A stretch of 64,000 nt of DNA from Methylobacterium sp. E-066 (GTDB taxonomy: Bacteria > Pseudomonadota > Alphaproteobacteria > Rhizobiales > Beijerinckiaceae): positions 22,077 to 86,076 of the forward strand of contig NZ_JAKSYO010000118.1 in assembly GCF_022829635.1 (NCBI RefSeq), written 5' to 3'. The position numbers and the translations under genes were made by a program. Below, piece after piece: positions 52,032 to 61,570 of the stretch. Within the stretch, counting starts at the first letter, position 1, and every line of letters starts with the position of its first letter. A model generated the notes under the pieces. It made no database searches and was not told the origin of the DNA. It saw only the letters and a list, made by a program, of their open reading frames with translations.

Positions 52032-52757
52032 CTACTTGGCGCACTCGTCCCGTGTGCGCTTCATCGCCTCCGCGAACCCGGCGAGCGCATATTCGTCGCT
52101 GGTCGGGTTGCCGCGCAGCGAGGTGGTCTTGATGATGAGCTTCGGGTTGCGTGCGCTCATCTCGGAAACGACCCGGGCCTCCTCGGCGGGGTTCTGCAGC
52201 CAGGCGTTGCCGTCCTTCACGACCAGGCCGTAGCGGCCGGTGCCGAGATTGAGGCTCGGGTCGGTGGGGGCAGCCGCCGAGCCCGGCTTGATCTGCGAGG
52301 CGGCGGGCTTCGACGGGAAGCCCAGCATCACCGCCACCTCATTCTGGACGTTCTCGCCCTTGCGCACGCTCACGAACAGGTAGGCGGTGTCCCGCTTCAG
52401 GGTCTTGGGCGAGCGCGCCTGCGGCTGGGCGATCGCGTAGCAGAGCTTGGCGCGGCCATCGCCGTTCACGAACACGTTCCAGTCGCCGAAGATCGCCACC
52501 GGCGTCGCCTGCTGCATCCCCGGGGGAGTCGCGGCCTTCTTCTCGGCCCGCGGCGTCCGTTCACGGCGCGGCCGGCGACCGCGCTTGCTCGGGGCGGCGT
52601 CGGAAAAACCGTCCGGCTCCGCATCCTGGGCCTGGGCGACCGTCGCCGACAGGACCGTTCCGCCGACCATGGCCCCGACGAGGCCCGTGACGAGACCGGA
52701 TGCGAGCAGGGCGAGGGCTCCGACCGAGAGCAGGCGGGGGACGCGGACCATCTTCAC
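52032..52757 (-). CDS. Invasion-associated locus B (IalB) family protein
   Basis: 241 aa exported protein. N-terminal signal/anchor (LSVGALALLASGLVTGLVGA...ATVAQA), a basic Arg/Lys-rich linker (KRGRRPRRERTPRAEKK), then the IalB domain from about residue 85 (FGDWNVFVNGDGRAKLCYAI, YLFVSVRKGENVQNEVAVML). C-terminal DECAK gives a cysteine that may pair with the one in KLCYA. IalB is named from Bartonella invasion but is common in free-living relatives. Confidence 0.85.
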   Translation of the reverse strand: MKMVRVPRLLSVGALALLASGLVTGLVGAMVGGTVLSATVAQAQDAEPDGFSDAAPSKRGRRPRRERTPRAEKKAATPPGMQQATPVAIFGDWNVFVNGDGRAKLCYAIAQPQARSPKTLKRDTAYLFVSVRKGENVQNEVAVMLGFPSKPAASQIKPGSAAAPTDPSLNLGTGRYGLVVKDGNAWLQNPAEEARVVSEMSARNPKLIIKTTSLRGNPTSDEYALAGFAEAMKRTRDECAK

Positions 52758-52875
52758 TTCCTGACGACGGGCGGCCCCATCTGGAGCCGGACCGGGGATC
52801 TGGAGGAGTGAAGCCCGCGCAAAAAGTCGGCAAGATGGCAGCCAAGCTCGAAGGCGGCCAACAGCGCGCAGCTGT

Positions 52876-53160
52876 TCAGACCGCCCGCACCTCGGCGGCC
52901 AGGGCCGCGATCACCGCCGCGGGGACTGCTGCCACGGGGTCTGGCGCCGTCACGGCGGGCACGACCGCGTTCGGCTGCGCTGGCAGCGGGCGCTTGCGGG
53001 GCGGGTCGTTATAGGGGGTGTTGTAGCCCTTGCGGACGGCCGACCAGTAGGTCTCCCGGGTCAGGCCCGAACCCGTCAGGGCCGCATCGATCATGGCCGT
53101 CGCCCGTGCCGCGAGTTCGGGCACGTCTTCCGGCTTCAGCCAACTCTCGACAGGCATCAT
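52876..53160 (-). CDS. Hypothetical protein, 94 aa
   Basis: N-terminal part SWLKPEDVPELAARATAMID looks folded; the middle has TYWSAVRKGYNTPYNDPPRK; the last 35 residues are Ala/Val/Pro-rich. Start at 53160 (a second Met) is uncertain. No family recognised. Confidence 0.5.
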   Translation of the reverse strand: MMPVESWLKPEDVPELAARATAMIDAALTGSGLTRETYWSAVRKGYNTPYNDPPRKRPLPAQPNAVVPAVTAPDPVAAVPAAVIAALAAEVRAV

Positions 53161-53370
53161 GCGATCTCCGATCCACACAGCCGAGCTTCTAACGGACCAG
53201 ACTTAGCCAGACGGTGAACGCGCAGCCCCCCCGGATGGTTGCGATGCACAAATTTCAGCTCGGCCTGTGGGCGGGTGTGGGGAACTGTGCCTGGCAGAGA
53301 CCACCGACACAATTCCTGAAGCTGCAGATGGCGTGATCCGTTGCCATACGGGCCGATGCCGGCGGTGCCT

Positions 53371-53862
53371 CTATGGGCGATGAAGGATCACGTTGAACCC
53401 CTCCTCCGGGGTCGGCGCCACGAAATATTGGGTAAACAGCTCGAACTCCGCGTCCGTCACCGTGAAATCGTGCGTGCCCGAGGCGTTCCGCGCCCGCAGG
53501 CGCGCTTTGCAGACGTCATCGGAGACGTCGAGAGAGTGGAGCCGATGGGCGACGCCCGCTTCCTCGAACAGAGTGCGCATCCACGCCCGGCTGGCGAGGG
53601 TATTGGCGGGGAAATCCAGCACCACCGAGAGGCCGGCCCGGAGCAGGTCCACCACGTGCGGACCCATCACGCTCCGCAGGCGGGCCGAATGGCGCACATA
53701 ATCGGCCAGGCCGGTCTGTGCGTCGGGATACAGCCGGGCGAGCCAGCGATCCTCGGCCACCACGATGGTGCCGGGATGGGCGCCGAGGCCGGCGGTCAGC
53801 GTCGATTTTCCGGCAGCGATCTTGCCGCATACGAGATGCAGCACCGGTTCCTGGGCAGGCAT
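53371..53862 (-). CDS. P-loop kinase-like protein (AAA_33 / zeta-toxin-like fold)
   Basis: 163 aa. Walker A CGKIAAGKSTLTAGL near residue 12; IVVAEDRWLARLYPD supplies an acidic catalytic-type residue; LSVVLDFPANTLASRAWMRT and a lid-like VCKARLRARNASG. This layout matches small ATP-binding proteins that phosphorylate small molecules. No antitoxin gene is adjacent, so toxin function is not supported. Confidence 0.8.
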   Translation of the reverse strand: MPAQEPVLHLVCGKIAAGKSTLTAGLGAHPGTIVVAEDRWLARLYPDAQTGLADYVRHSARLRSVMGPHVVDLLRAGLSVVLDFPANTLASRAWMRTLFEEAGVAHRLHSLDVSDDVCKARLRARNASGTHDFTVTDAEFELFTQYFVAPTPEEGFNVILHRP

Positions 53863-54241
53863 GAGCTTCGACCTTGGGACGGCGCACCGGGCGCCAGAAC
53901 GTTCACGGGCGGGCAAACCCGGCCTGACGGATCAGGCCGGGTCGTTAATTCGGCTGCGCATCGCAGCGCCCGCGCGGTGAATCAACAAGGTCATGGAGGA
54001 TCGATGCCAGCTTTCATCCGCCGAGGCTAGAGGCGGCCCGGAATGATGGCGGAGCGCGATGCGGAAAGATATCGAAGCCGCCCGCTGAGCGAAATGATTT
54101 GCTCTGGACGAGGGCAGACTTCTGTGCTCATCATCATAAACCGAGAGTTGAATTTGCGAAAAGCTTTAGCACAGCGTATGTATTTCTTGCCGACATCACC
54201 TGAGTCCGTCGGCGCTCGACAGTTCCGCGCGGCAGGTGGCC
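53863..54241. other. Intergenic region with plus-strand promoter
   Basis: 379 bp; the part 54080-54200 is richer in A+T. Holds a candidate promoter (54154-54182) for the following gene; no gene supported. Confidence 0.45.
54154..54182 (+). promoter_or_regulatory. Possible sigma-70 promoter
   Basis: TTGCGA (54154-54159), 17 bases, TATGTA (54177-54182), about 60 bases before the start of the 298-aa hypothetical gene. Confidence 0.4.
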
Positions 54242-55135
54242 ATGGTTGGATCTGTGAACCGGGTGGCGGCGATTGAGGGGCCTCAGCGTCCGGCCGCGCA
54301 CAAGCCCGCGAGCCCGGAGATCGCGGCCGACGCGCACGGGACGGCACAAGAGGGCAAGGCCGGCGCGGAGCCGGATGAGGATGCGCGGTTGGCGCCACCG
54401 GACCGGCTGGGTTACGCCAAGCTGTCCCAGATCAGCAGCGTGCTGATCACCCTGGCCTCGGCGCGGACCAGCCAGCGGGACGTCGCAGCCTTCGCGCTCC
54501 AGGAAGCCGAGCGGAAGCTCCGGCGGCTCAAGGCCGAAGCCCTCGCGGCCGTGGTCTCCGGTGACAGGAAGGCGGCAGCGCTCATCGCCCAGGACCTGGC
54601 CAAGGTGGCCCGGGAGATTGCCGATATCGCCCGGGACTACGCCGCCGCAGGCGGTGAGCCAGGCTTCACGGCGGCCAGCCTCGCCGAGGTGACGGCGGCG
54701 ATCGATATGGGTGCAGCCCCTGGACAGGACGCGGCCAGCTCGGAGACGCCACAGGCCCCATCGAGCGCGCCCGCGGACGATCCGGACGCGGTGGCAGCAC
54801 AGAGTCATGCGGCGGCGGACGATCCGAGCGCGGCGTCACCGCATCCGACCACCGATGACGCTGAGCAGCCCCGATCCTTGCCGGAGGACGAGGCCTATCC
54901 CGGCACCCGGCTCCGGCAAGGATCGGGCGGTCAGGGCGACGACACCTTCGAGGCGGACGTGCGCAGGCTGCTGGACGAGGCCGCGGCGTCGAAGCGGGCG
55001 ATGGAGCGGGTCCTGCACGGCCAGCCGGTCTTGCCGGACGCCACCAGTCCGGTGATCGAGACCAGATCGGCCCTCCAGACCGGCCTCGCCACGCTGGTCA
55101 CCCGGCCGACCGCGCCAAGCCGCGTCCGGGCCTGA
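54242..55135 (+). CDS. Hypothetical Ala-rich protein, 297 aa
   Basis: Soluble, no signal peptide. Residues about 55-140 form a regular helical region (LGYAKLSQISSVLITLASAR, DVAAFALQEAERKLRRLKAE) that looks like a coiled-coil or helical bundle; residues 150-230 are a low-complexity acidic Ala/Asp/Ser/Pro linker; a short helical tail follows (VRRLLDEAAASKRAMERVLH). ATG 54242 has AGG nearby; a GTG at 54236 is also possible. No family recognised. Confidence 0.65.
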   Translation: MVGSVNRVAAIEGPQRPAAHKPASPEIAADAHGTAQEGKAGAEPDEDARLAPPDRLGYAKLSQISSVLITLASARTSQRDVAAFALQEAERKLRRLKAEALAAVVSGDRKAAALIAQDLAKVAREIADIARDYAAAGGEPGFTAASLAEVTAAIDMGAAPGQDAASSETPQAPSSAPADDPDAVAAQSHAAADDPSAASPHPTTDDAEQPRSLPEDEAYPGTRLRQGSGGQGDDTFEADVRRLLDEAAASKRAMERVLHGQPVLPDATSPVIETRSALQTGLATLVTRPTAPSRVRA

Positions 55136-55232
55136 TGGGCGTCGCAAGGCGAATCAGTTCGGCGGTGCCAGAGCGTTTGCCGCCGAAGCGGGTTCCTGTT
55201 CGGTGTCGGCGCGCGCATCCCATCAAGGACTT

Positions 55233-55276
55233 AGAGCATCATTCCGAAAGGTCGTGTCCGACTTCCGGGATGATGC
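55233..55276. repeat. AGAGC-TCAT-CCGAAAGGT intergenic repeat, copy 2 of 2
   Basis: Palindrome AGAGCATCATTCCGAAAG...CTTCCGGGATGATGC, arms matching about 13 of 15. Same family as 22691-22745. Confidence 0.75.
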
Positions 55277-55313
55277 ACAATCGAGATCTTAGGAAACTTC
55301 AGGGTATTGTATC

Positions 55314-55541
55314 GTGGACAAGATCAGTGCGACGACGGCCCATTCCCCCGCGCATCACGCGTCCAGTGCGAGCCACGCGAATAAAGCCAACGCGCCCGAC
55401 AAGACCAGCCGGCAGGCGACCGAGACCAAGGTCGTCGAAGCCAAACTGGACCGCGACGCGCAAACCAAAAAGGTGATCGATAGCCGGCCGTCGCAGGCGC
55501 ACCTGAAATTTCAGGCCTCGCTGCGTTCGACGCAGACCTAG
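55314..55541 (+). CDS. Hypothetical small basic protein, 75 aa
   Basis: GTG start with only a weak ribosome-binding site. Composition rich in Ala, His, Ser, Lys; helical middle (ETKVVEAKLDRDAQTKKVID). No family recognised; could be a real small gene or a chance frame. Confidence 0.4.
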   Translation: MDKISATTAHSPAHHASSASHANKANAPDKTSRQATETKVVEAKLDRDAQTKKVIDSRPSQAHLKFQASLRSTQT

Positions 55542-55618
55542 AAAAAGAGGCTGCAAAATCAAAGGCCCAGCGCGCCGTCTTGATTCCGGTATTCAGGACG
55601 ATGCGCCAGTGGGATTTG

Positions 55619-55688
55619 GCGGCGGAGCCTAAGAGGAGCCAGGGCTCCGCCCTGGACCCGCAAAAGGTCGAAGACCTTTTGAAACCAG
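55619..55688 (-). repeat. Double-hairpin intergenic repeat, copy 3 of 3
   Basis: On the minus strand, 23 bases after the argH stop: GGTTTCAAAAGGTCTTCGAC, then CTTTTGCGGG and the CCAGGGC-GGA-GCCCTGG dyad, then GGCTCCGCC. Co-directional with argH, like copy 2 with fumC. Confidence 0.75.
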
Positions 55689-55711
55689 GATTGTCCGCCG
55701 CAACTGCGCCG

Positions 55712-57091
55712 TCAGCCGAGCCGCTCGATCCAGCTCTGCGCCTGTGCCCGAACGTTGTCCGGCGCGGTGCCGCCGTAGCTGGTGCGGCTGGCCACCGAGT
55801 TCGCGACGCCGAGCACGGCGTAGACCGCGTCGGTGATGCGCGGCTCGGCTTCCTGCATCTCGGACAGCGACAGCGCTTCCAGCCCGACGCCCTTGGCCGA
55901 GGCGGCGCCGACCAGCCGTCCGGTGACGTGGTGGGCCTGGCGGAACGGCAGGCCGAGCTCGCGCACCAGCCAGTCGGCGAGGTCGGTGGCGGTGGCGTAG
56001 CCGGAGCCGGCGGCCCGGGCGAGCACGTCGGCGTTGGGTTCCAGGTCCTTCACCATGCCGGTCATGGCGGCCAGGCACAGGGACAGCGCCTGGAGGGCGT
56101 CGAACGTGCCCTCCTTGTCCTCCTGCATGTCCTTGGAATAGGCGAGCGGCAGCCCCTTCATCACCACCAGCAGGCCGGTCAGCGCGCCGATGATCCGGCC
56201 GGACTTGGCCCGCACCAGCTCGGCCGCGTCGGGGTTGCGCTTCTGCGGCATGATCGACGAGCCGGTGGTGTAGCCGTCCGACAGCTTGACGAAGTTGAAC
56301 TGCGCCGAGGTCCAGACCACCAGCTCCTCGGCGAAGCGCGAGAGATGCACGGCGCAGATCGAGGCGGCGGCGAGCGATTCCAGGGCGAAGTCGCGGTCGG
56401 CGACCGAATCGAGGGAATTCGCGGTCGGCCGATCGAAGCCCAGGGCCGCCGCAGTGGCGTGCCGGTCGATCGGGAAGGAGGTGCCGGCCAGCGCCGCCGC
56501 GCCGAGCGGGCATTCGTTGAGGCGCGCCCGCGCGTCGCGGAACCGGCCGCGGTCCCGGGCCAGCATCTCGACATAGGCCAGGCAATGGTGGCCGAAGGTG
56601 ACCGGCTGGGCCGACTGGAGATGGGTGAAGCCCGGCATCACCGTGCCGGCATGCTTCAGCGCGGTCTCGGCCAAGGCGCGCTGCAGGTCGGCGGCCTGCT
56701 GGTCGAGGGAGTCGAGGGTGTCGCGCACCCACAGCTTCATGTCGGTGGCGACCTGGTCGTTGCGCGAGCGCGCCGTGTGCAGGCGCCCGGCCGCCGGCCC
56801 GACGATCTCGGTAAGCCGGCTCTCCACGGACATGTGGATGTCCTCGAGCTCGCGCTTGAACACGAAGCGCCCGGCCTCGATCTCGTCGCGCACGGACTTG
56901 AGCCCGGCCTCGATCGCGGCCACATCCTCTGCCGGAAGGATGCCGGCCGCGCCGAGCATCGCCACATGCGCCAGCGAGCCGCGGATATCCTGGGGCGCGA
57001 GGCGCTTGTCGAATCCGATGGAGGCGTTGATCTCCTCCATGATCTCCGCCGGGCCGCTGGCAAAGCGGCCGCCCCACATCCGGTTGCTCAT
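55712..57091 (-). CDS. argH: Argininosuccinate lyase
   Basis: 459 aa, standard length. Fumarase/aspartase-superfamily loop [17 protein letters not shown]-terminal [40 protein letters not shown] and TPGFTHLQ-like [13 protein letters not shown]. Cleaves argininosuccinate to arginine and fumarate. Divergent from the TlpA-like gene 42 bases away; a shared short promoter region. Confidence 0.97.
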   Translation of the reverse strand: MSNRMWGGRFASGPAEIMEEINASIGFDKRLAPQDIRGSLAHVAMLGAAGILPAEDVAAIEAGLKSVRDEIEAGRFVFKRELEDIHMSVESRLTEIVGPAAGRLHTARSRNDQVATDMKLWVRDTLDSLDQQAADLQRALAETALKHAGTVMPGFTHLQSAQPVTFGHHCLAYVEMLARDRGRFRDARARLNECPLGAAALAGTSFPIDRHATAAALGFDRPTANSLDSVADRDFALESLAAASICAVHLSRFAEELVVWTSAQFNFVKLSDGYTTGSSIMPQKRNPDAAELVRAKSGRIIGALTGLLVVMKGLPLAYSKDMQEDKEGTFDALQALSLCLAAMTGMVKDLEPNADVLARAAGSGYATATDLADWLVRELGLPFRQAHHVTGRLVGAASAKGVGLEALSLSEMQEAEPRITDAVYAVLGVANSVASRTSYGGTAPDNVRAQAQSWIERLG

Positions 57092-57133
57092 GTCGATCCT
57101 TCCGCGCCCTGAACGTCCCGGCAGGCAAGCCTG

Positions 57134-57775
57134 ATGCCCGGCCGCACCACTCTGATGGCCGGCGCTGGCCTCGCCGCGCTCGCCGTCCTCGGAACCGCCC
57201 TATACGGGAGCGGTCTCCTGCCCGGCAACACGGGTGCGGCGTCCCAGCCCTGCGCGGGTGCCACCCCGGCGCTGGCCCGGCTCGACGCCGCCGCCAAGGG
57301 CGAGGTCGCGGGCATGCAGGCGCTGAAGCAGGCGCGGCCCGCGCCGGAGATCCGGTTCAAGGGGCCGGACGGCGCCGAGACCGGGCTCTCCGACCTCAAG
57401 GGCCGGCTGCTGCTGGTCAATCTCTGGGCGACCTGGTGCGCGCCCTGCAAGGCCGAGATGCCGGCGCTCGACCGCCTTCAGGCGGAACTCGGCGGGCCGG
57501 ATTTCGCCGTCGTGGCGATCAATGTCGACACCCGCAACCTCGACAAGCCGCCGGACTGGTTGAAGCAGGCCGGCATCCACGCCCTCGCCTTCTACGCCGA
57601 TCCGGGTGGGCGCGTTCTCCCGGCGATCCAGCGGGACACCCAATCCCCCGGCCTGCCGACCACGCTGCTGATCGACCCGCAGGGCTGCACGATCGGGGTG
57701 ATGAAAGGCCCCGCCGCCTGGTCGAGCCCGGACGGGTTGGGGTTGATCCGCGCGGTTATAGGAAAGGTGTCGTGA
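57134..57775 (+). CDS. TlpA-like thioredoxin-fold protein
   Basis: 213 aa. N-terminal anchor/signal segment ([20 protein letters not shown]), then a periplasmic thioredoxin domain with the active site [15 protein letters not shown] and cis-Pro region [14 protein letters not shown]. TlpA-type proteins reduce apo-cytochrome c, CuA centres or other periplasmic thiols. The argH-tlpA divergent pair is common in Hyphomicrobiales. Confidence 0.92.
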   Translation: MPGRTTLMAGAGLAALAVLGTALYGSGLLPGNTGAASQPCAGATPALARLDAAAKGEVAGMQALKQARPAPEIRFKGPDGAETGLSDLKGRLLLVNLWATWCAPCKAEMPALDRLQAELGGPDFAVVAINVDTRNLDKPPDWLKQAGIHALAFYADPGGRVLPAIQRDTQSPGLPTTLLIDPQGCTIGVMKGPAAWSSPDGLGLIRAVIGKVS

Positions 57776-57835
57776 GGGGACGGCGCCTCAGTTGCACCCT
57801 ACAGAGCCTCTTTGACCGGTTTATCCGACCCTCGC

Positions 57836-57958
57836 CCTCATCCTGAGGCGCCGGGCGATCGAAGATCGTTCGGCCTCGAAGGAGCCCTCCAGGGATCGCG
57901 CGGGTTCTGGAGGGCTCCTTCGAGGCCTCCGCTGCGCTCCGGCACCTCAGGATGAGGG
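57836..57958. repeat. Palindromic intergenic repeat CCTCATCCTGAGG, copy 2 of 2
   Basis: Bounded by CCTCATCCTGAGGCG and CACCTCAGGATGAGGG. The inner dyad GGCCTCGAAGGAGCCCTCCA...TGGAGGGCTCCTTCGAGGCC is nearly perfect. Fills most of the gap between the tlpA-like gene and the RHH-like gene. Confidence 0.85.
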
Positions 57959-58083
57959 GAAAGATTGGGAGATCCGTCGCTCGGGACCGTCTTCCGACCG
58001 AGATCGCGAAGTCAGACAGCCTCTCAGAAGAGCCGCCTCTCGAGCGCTCATTGCTAGATCAGATCGGGATCCTCGTGATGGCT

Positions 58084-58395
58084 TCAACAAGAGCCGGTAT
58101 CGAGATCGTGGTCCGGTCCGAGCCGTCCCGCCGTGCGGCCGAGGAAATCCGCGACCGGATCGGATTGCGCCAGGAGCGCCAGGGCGACCATGCCGAGCTC
58201 GGTCGTCGACGTGATGCCCGCCTCGCGCTTGGCAGCGTCCACCAGGGCGGGCGGCACACGGAAGCTCACATGCTCGGACGTGTCTCCGTCGAGCAGCCCC
58301 GCTCGCCGCGCTTCCTCCAGCACGGCGGCCTGGATTCGTGCGGCCGGTCGCGGCGCCCGCTTCGGTTGCGCGGATGTGGTTTTCGGTACAGCCAT
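58084..58395 (-). CDS. RHH-like small protein, possible orphan antitoxin-type regulator
   Basis: 103 aa. A basic N-terminus (KTTSAQPKRAPRPAARIQAA) precedes SEHVSFRVPPALVDAAKREA and TSTTELGMVALALLAQSDP, resembling an RHH strand followed by two helices. No toxin gene is adjacent. ATG 58395 is chosen; the frame is open further upstream without conservation. Confidence 0.65.
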   Translation of the reverse strand: MAVPKTTSAQPKRAPRPAARIQAAVLEEARRAGLLDGDTSEHVSFRVPPALVDAAKREAGITSTTELGMVALALLAQSDPVADFLGRTAGRLGPDHDLDTGSC

Positions 58396-58506
58396 CCCTG
58401 CACCTCCGACTCTCGAATGCCGGCAGGATAGCGCAAGGCGACATACGCGGACAGATGGCTCCCCGCCCCTTGCCGCCGCCCCCAAACCACGCCAAGCCTG
58501 CCCGCG

Positions 58507-59712
58507 ATGAAGCCGCCTTCGACTCCCGGCCGCGCCCCGCAGGACCGGGGCCGGCGCCCCCTCTCGGCCATCCGCACGATGCTCGCGAGCGAGGCGGCGG
58601 GCGGGCTGATCCTGATGGCCGCGGCGGCGCTGGCCCTCGTGGTCGCCAACGGACCCTTCGCCGAGGCCTACGCGCACGGGCTCCACGCACCGCTCGGGCC
58701 GATGAGCGTGCAGCACTGGATCAACGACGGCCTGATGGCCGGGTTCTTCCTGCTGGTCGGGTTGGAGATCAAGCGCGAAGCCCTGGACGGGCGGCTGCGG
58801 ACCTGGCCGGACCGGGTGCTGCCGGGCATCGCGGCGTTCGGCGGCATGGCGGTGCCGGCCCTGGTCTACGCGGCGGCCAATCTCGGCGCCGGGACCCTGC
58901 GCGGCTGGGCGATCCCGGCGGCCACCGACATCGCTTTCGCCCTCGGCGTCCTGGCGCTGCTCGGCAAGCGGGTGCCGGTCTCCCTAAAAATCTTCCTGAG
59001 CGCCGTGGCCATCGTCGACGATCTCGGCGCCGTGGTGGTGATCGCGCTGTTCTACGGCTCCGGCCTTGATGTCGGGATGCTGGGACTGGCCGCCCTGGTG
59101 CTCGCTGGCCTCTACGGCCTCAACCGGGCGGGCGTGACCTGGCTGTCGGCCTATCTCCTGCTCGGTCTGGTCCTGTGGGTGCTGGTACTGCGCTCCGGGA
59201 TCCACGCCACGGTGGCGGGGGTGCTGCTGGCCTTCACCATCCCGATCCGGGTCAGCCCCGGCCGGCCGGAAGACGTGGATTCGCCGCTGCATCGGCTGGA
59301 GCACGGGCTGGCGCCCTGGATCACCTATCTGGTGGTCCCGGTCTTCGGCTTCGCCAATGCCGGCGTCGCCCTGACCGGCCTGACGCCCGACGCCCTGCTC
59401 CAGCCGGTGACCCTCGGCATCGCCGCGGGGTTGTTCCTGGGTAAGCAGGCCGGCGTCTTCGCCAGCCTACGGCTCGCCGTCGCGCTCGGATGGGCGCAGC
59501 GTCCGGCCGGGGCCGGCTGGGGGCAGGTCTACGGCGTCGCGGTTCTGTGCGGGATCGGCTTCACCATGAGCCTGTTCATCGGCGGTCTTGCCTTCGCGGA
59601 CCCGCAGCACGAGACGGCAGTGAAGCTCGGCGTGCTCGCGGGCTCGGCCCTGTCGGGGCTCGCGGGGGCGGCGATTCTCCTGCTGGCGCCGCGCCCCGGG
59701 GCAATCCGGTAG
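58507..59712 (+). CDS. nhaA: Na+/H+ antiporter NhaA
   Basis: 401 aa, about 12 membrane segments. [20 protein letters not shown] (TM1), [13 protein letters not shown], the discontinuous-helix [17 protein letters not shown], and the paired aspartates in [17 protein letters not shown] that bind Na+/H+. Exchanges two protons for one sodium at alkaline pH. Confidence 0.96.
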   Translation: MKPPSTPGRAPQDRGRRPLSAIRTMLASEAAGGLILMAAAALALVVANGPFAEAYAHGLHAPLGPMSVQHWINDGLMAGFFLLVGLEIKREALDGRLRTWPDRVLPGIAAFGGMAVPALVYAAANLGAGTLRGWAIPAATDIAFALGVLALLGKRVPVSLKIFLSAVAIVDDLGAVVVIALFYGSGLDVGMLGLAALVLAGLYGLNRAGVTWLSAYLLLGLVLWVLVLRSGIHATVAGVLLAFTIPIRVSPGRPEDVDSPLHRLEHGLAPWITYLVVPVFGFANAGVALTGLTPDALLQPVTLGIAAGLFLGKQAGVFASLRLAVALGWAQRPAGAGWGQVYGVAVLCGIGFTMSLFIGGLAFADPQHETAVKLGVLAGSALSGLAGAAILLLAPRPGAIR

Positions 59713-59758
59713 CCCCGTCGGGCTCCGTCGCGCAGGAAAATGCGCTACCTGCCTCTCC

Positions 59759-61516
59759 ATGCGCTTCTATCTCGGCCTCGCCACCACCTTCCACGACCCG
59801 GCGCTCGCCCTCGTCGGGCCGGACGGCACCCTGCTGTTCGCCGAGGCCGCGGAGCGGTTCCTCCAGGTCAAGCGTGCCCCGAATTGCGAGCCGGACAACC
59901 CGGCCCAGGTGACCGCGCTGCTGCAGACCTACGTGCCGCCCGGCTCGGAGCTCGTCGTCGCCTCGTCCTGGGGGCCGCAATTCACCGATTTCCTGCGCGG
60001 GCAGGCGGAGGCCGGCACCTTCGACCTGATGGCGCTGGCCGCCCACACAACGGCACTCAACCGCTCATTCGTACCCGAGCAGGCGGAGCGGGTGTTCATC
60101 GCCGACCTGCACGCCGCCCAGGCTCGGGCCGGCCACGGCACGCTGCTGGCGCTCCTCCAGGAGGGCCGGGCCACCGGCGCGGCGCCGCGCGCGACCGTCG
60201 CGGCGCAGCGGCGCTACCCGCACCATCTCTGCCACGCCGCCTACGGGCTCTGGGGCAGCCCCTTCGACGCGGCCACCGCCCTGGTGGTGGACGGCATGGG
60301 CGAGACCGGCGCGGCGGCGCTCTACCGGCTGGAGGGCGGCCGGATCACGGAGCTGCGTCGCCACCGCGGGCGCGGCTCGCTCGGCTTCCTGTACGGGCTG
60401 ATCACCGATCTCGCCGGCTTCGACCAGATAAAGGGCGAGGAATGGAAGATCATGGGGCTCGCCCCCTACGGACGCCCCGATCCGGAGCTGGCCGCCCTCC
60501 TGGCCCGGCTCTGCACCATCGAGGCCGGACGGCTGCGCTTCGCCGAGGCCGCGACGATCCAGGCGGTCGCCGCCGAGATCCAGGCGCACCGCCCGGCGGA
60601 CGCCCTGGACACCGGCTGGGCCGACCTCGCCCGCTGCGGCCAGGATTTTTTTGGGACTTTGATGGATGTGCTGGTGGCGGAGGCTGCCGCCCTCGGCCCC
60701 TCCGACAACCTCGTGATCGCCGGCGGGTGCGGGCTCAACTCCTCCTATAACGGCCGGGTGCTCGGCCGCTCCGGGTTCACCCGGCTGCACGTGCCCTCGG
60801 CGCCGGCCGACGACGGCAACGCGGTCGGCGCCGCCTGGCTCGCCTACGCGGAGGACAATCCGGGCTGGGCCGGCCCGCCCCCCGCGCTGCGTCCGCTGAC
60901 CCCCTATCTCGGCTCTCGGGTTTCGACGGCCGCCATGGAGCGGCTGGCCGAGCAGGAGCCGCGGGCCAATTGCGTCGGACATGCAGAGGCGACCCGGGCT
61001 GCGGCAAAAATCCTGGCCGCGGGCGGGTTGGTCGGCTGGGTGCAGGGAAGGGCCGAGTTCGGTCCCCGGGCGCTCGGCAACCGCTCGATCCTGGCCGATC
61101 CGCGGCCGCAGGGCGCCAAGGACGCGCTCAACGCCAAGGTGAAGTACCGCGAGGCGTTCCGACCGTTCGCGCCCGCGATCCTGGCCGAGGCGGGACCGGA
61201 CTGGTTCGAGGCTTACGCCGACAGCCCATATATGGAGCGCACGCTCGTCTGGCGTGCGGAAGTGCGCGGCAAGGTGCCGGCGGTGGTCCACCAGGACGGT
61301 ACCGGCCGGCTCCAGAGCGTCACGCCCGAGCGCAACCCGGCCTTCGCGGCCCTGATCGCCGCCTTCGCGGACATCACCGGGGTGCCGATCCTGCTCAACA
61401 CCAGCTTCAACGTGATGGGCAAGCCGATCCTCCACAGCGCGGAGGACGCAATCCTGATGTTCTACACCACCGGCCTCGACGCCCTCGTGGTCGAGGATTG
61501 GCTGGTGGTGAAATGA
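59759..61516 (+). CDS. NodU/CmcH-family carbamoyltransferase
   Basis: 585 aa. The N-terminal TsaD/Kae1-like domain (residues 1-360) shows YLGLATTFHDPALALVGPDG, metal-binding HHLCHAAYG and DQIKGEEWKIMGLAPYGRP. The C-terminal YrdC-like domain (about 375-585) has GWVQGRAEFGPRALGNRSIL, NAKVKYREAFRPFAPAIL and LLNTSFNVMGKPI. The family transfers carbamoyl from carbamoyl phosphate to hydroxyls on sugars, Nod factors or antibiotics. Here it stands alone behind nhaA, so the acceptor is unknown; a surface polysaccharide is one guess. Confidence 0.92.
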   Translation: MRFYLGLATTFHDPALALVGPDGTLLFAEAAERFLQVKRAPNCEPDNPAQVTALLQTYVPPGSELVVASSWGPQFTDFLRGQAEAGTFDLMALAAHTTALNRSFVPEQAERVFIADLHAAQARAGHGTLLALLQEGRATGAAPRATVAAQRRYPHHLCHAAYGLWGSPFDAATALVVDGMGETGAAALYRLEGGRITELRRHRGRGSLGFLYGLITDLAGFDQIKGEEWKIMGLAPYGRPDPELAALLARLCTIEAGRLRFAEAATIQAVAAEIQAHRPADALDTGWADLARCGQDFFGTLMDVLVAEAAALGPSDNLVIAGGCGLNSSYNGRVLGRSGFTRLHVPSAPADDGNAVGAAWLAYAEDNPGWAGPPPALRPLTPYLGSRVSTAAMERLAEQEPRANCVGHAEATRAAAKILAAGGLVGWVQGRAEFGPRALGNRSILADPRPQGAKDALNAKVKYREAFRPFAPAILAEAGPDWFEAYADSPYMERTLVWRAEVRGKVPAVVHQDGTGRLQSVTPERNPAFAALIAAFADITGVPILLNTSFNVMGKPILHSAEDAILMFYTTGLDALVVEDWLVVK

Positions 61517-61520
61517 CGAA

Positions 61521-61546
61521 CGCCGCGCCCCCGGGGGGACGCGGCG
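61521..61546. terminator. Hairpin between convergent genes
   Basis: CGCCGCG (61521-61527) and CGCGGCG (61540-61546) form a GC stem around CCCCCGGGGGGA. A run of eight A's at 61563-61570, next to the end of the minus-strand gene, gives a T tract for that strand. Bidirectional termination is plausible. Confidence 0.5.
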
Positions 61547-61570
61547 CCGACGAGACGATCGTAAAAAAAA

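Noticed and set aside
53371..53862. Zeta-type toxin of a toxin-antitoxin pair
   Set aside because: The P-loop fold is compatible, but no antitoxin gene is adjacent and the fold is shared with many harmless kinases.
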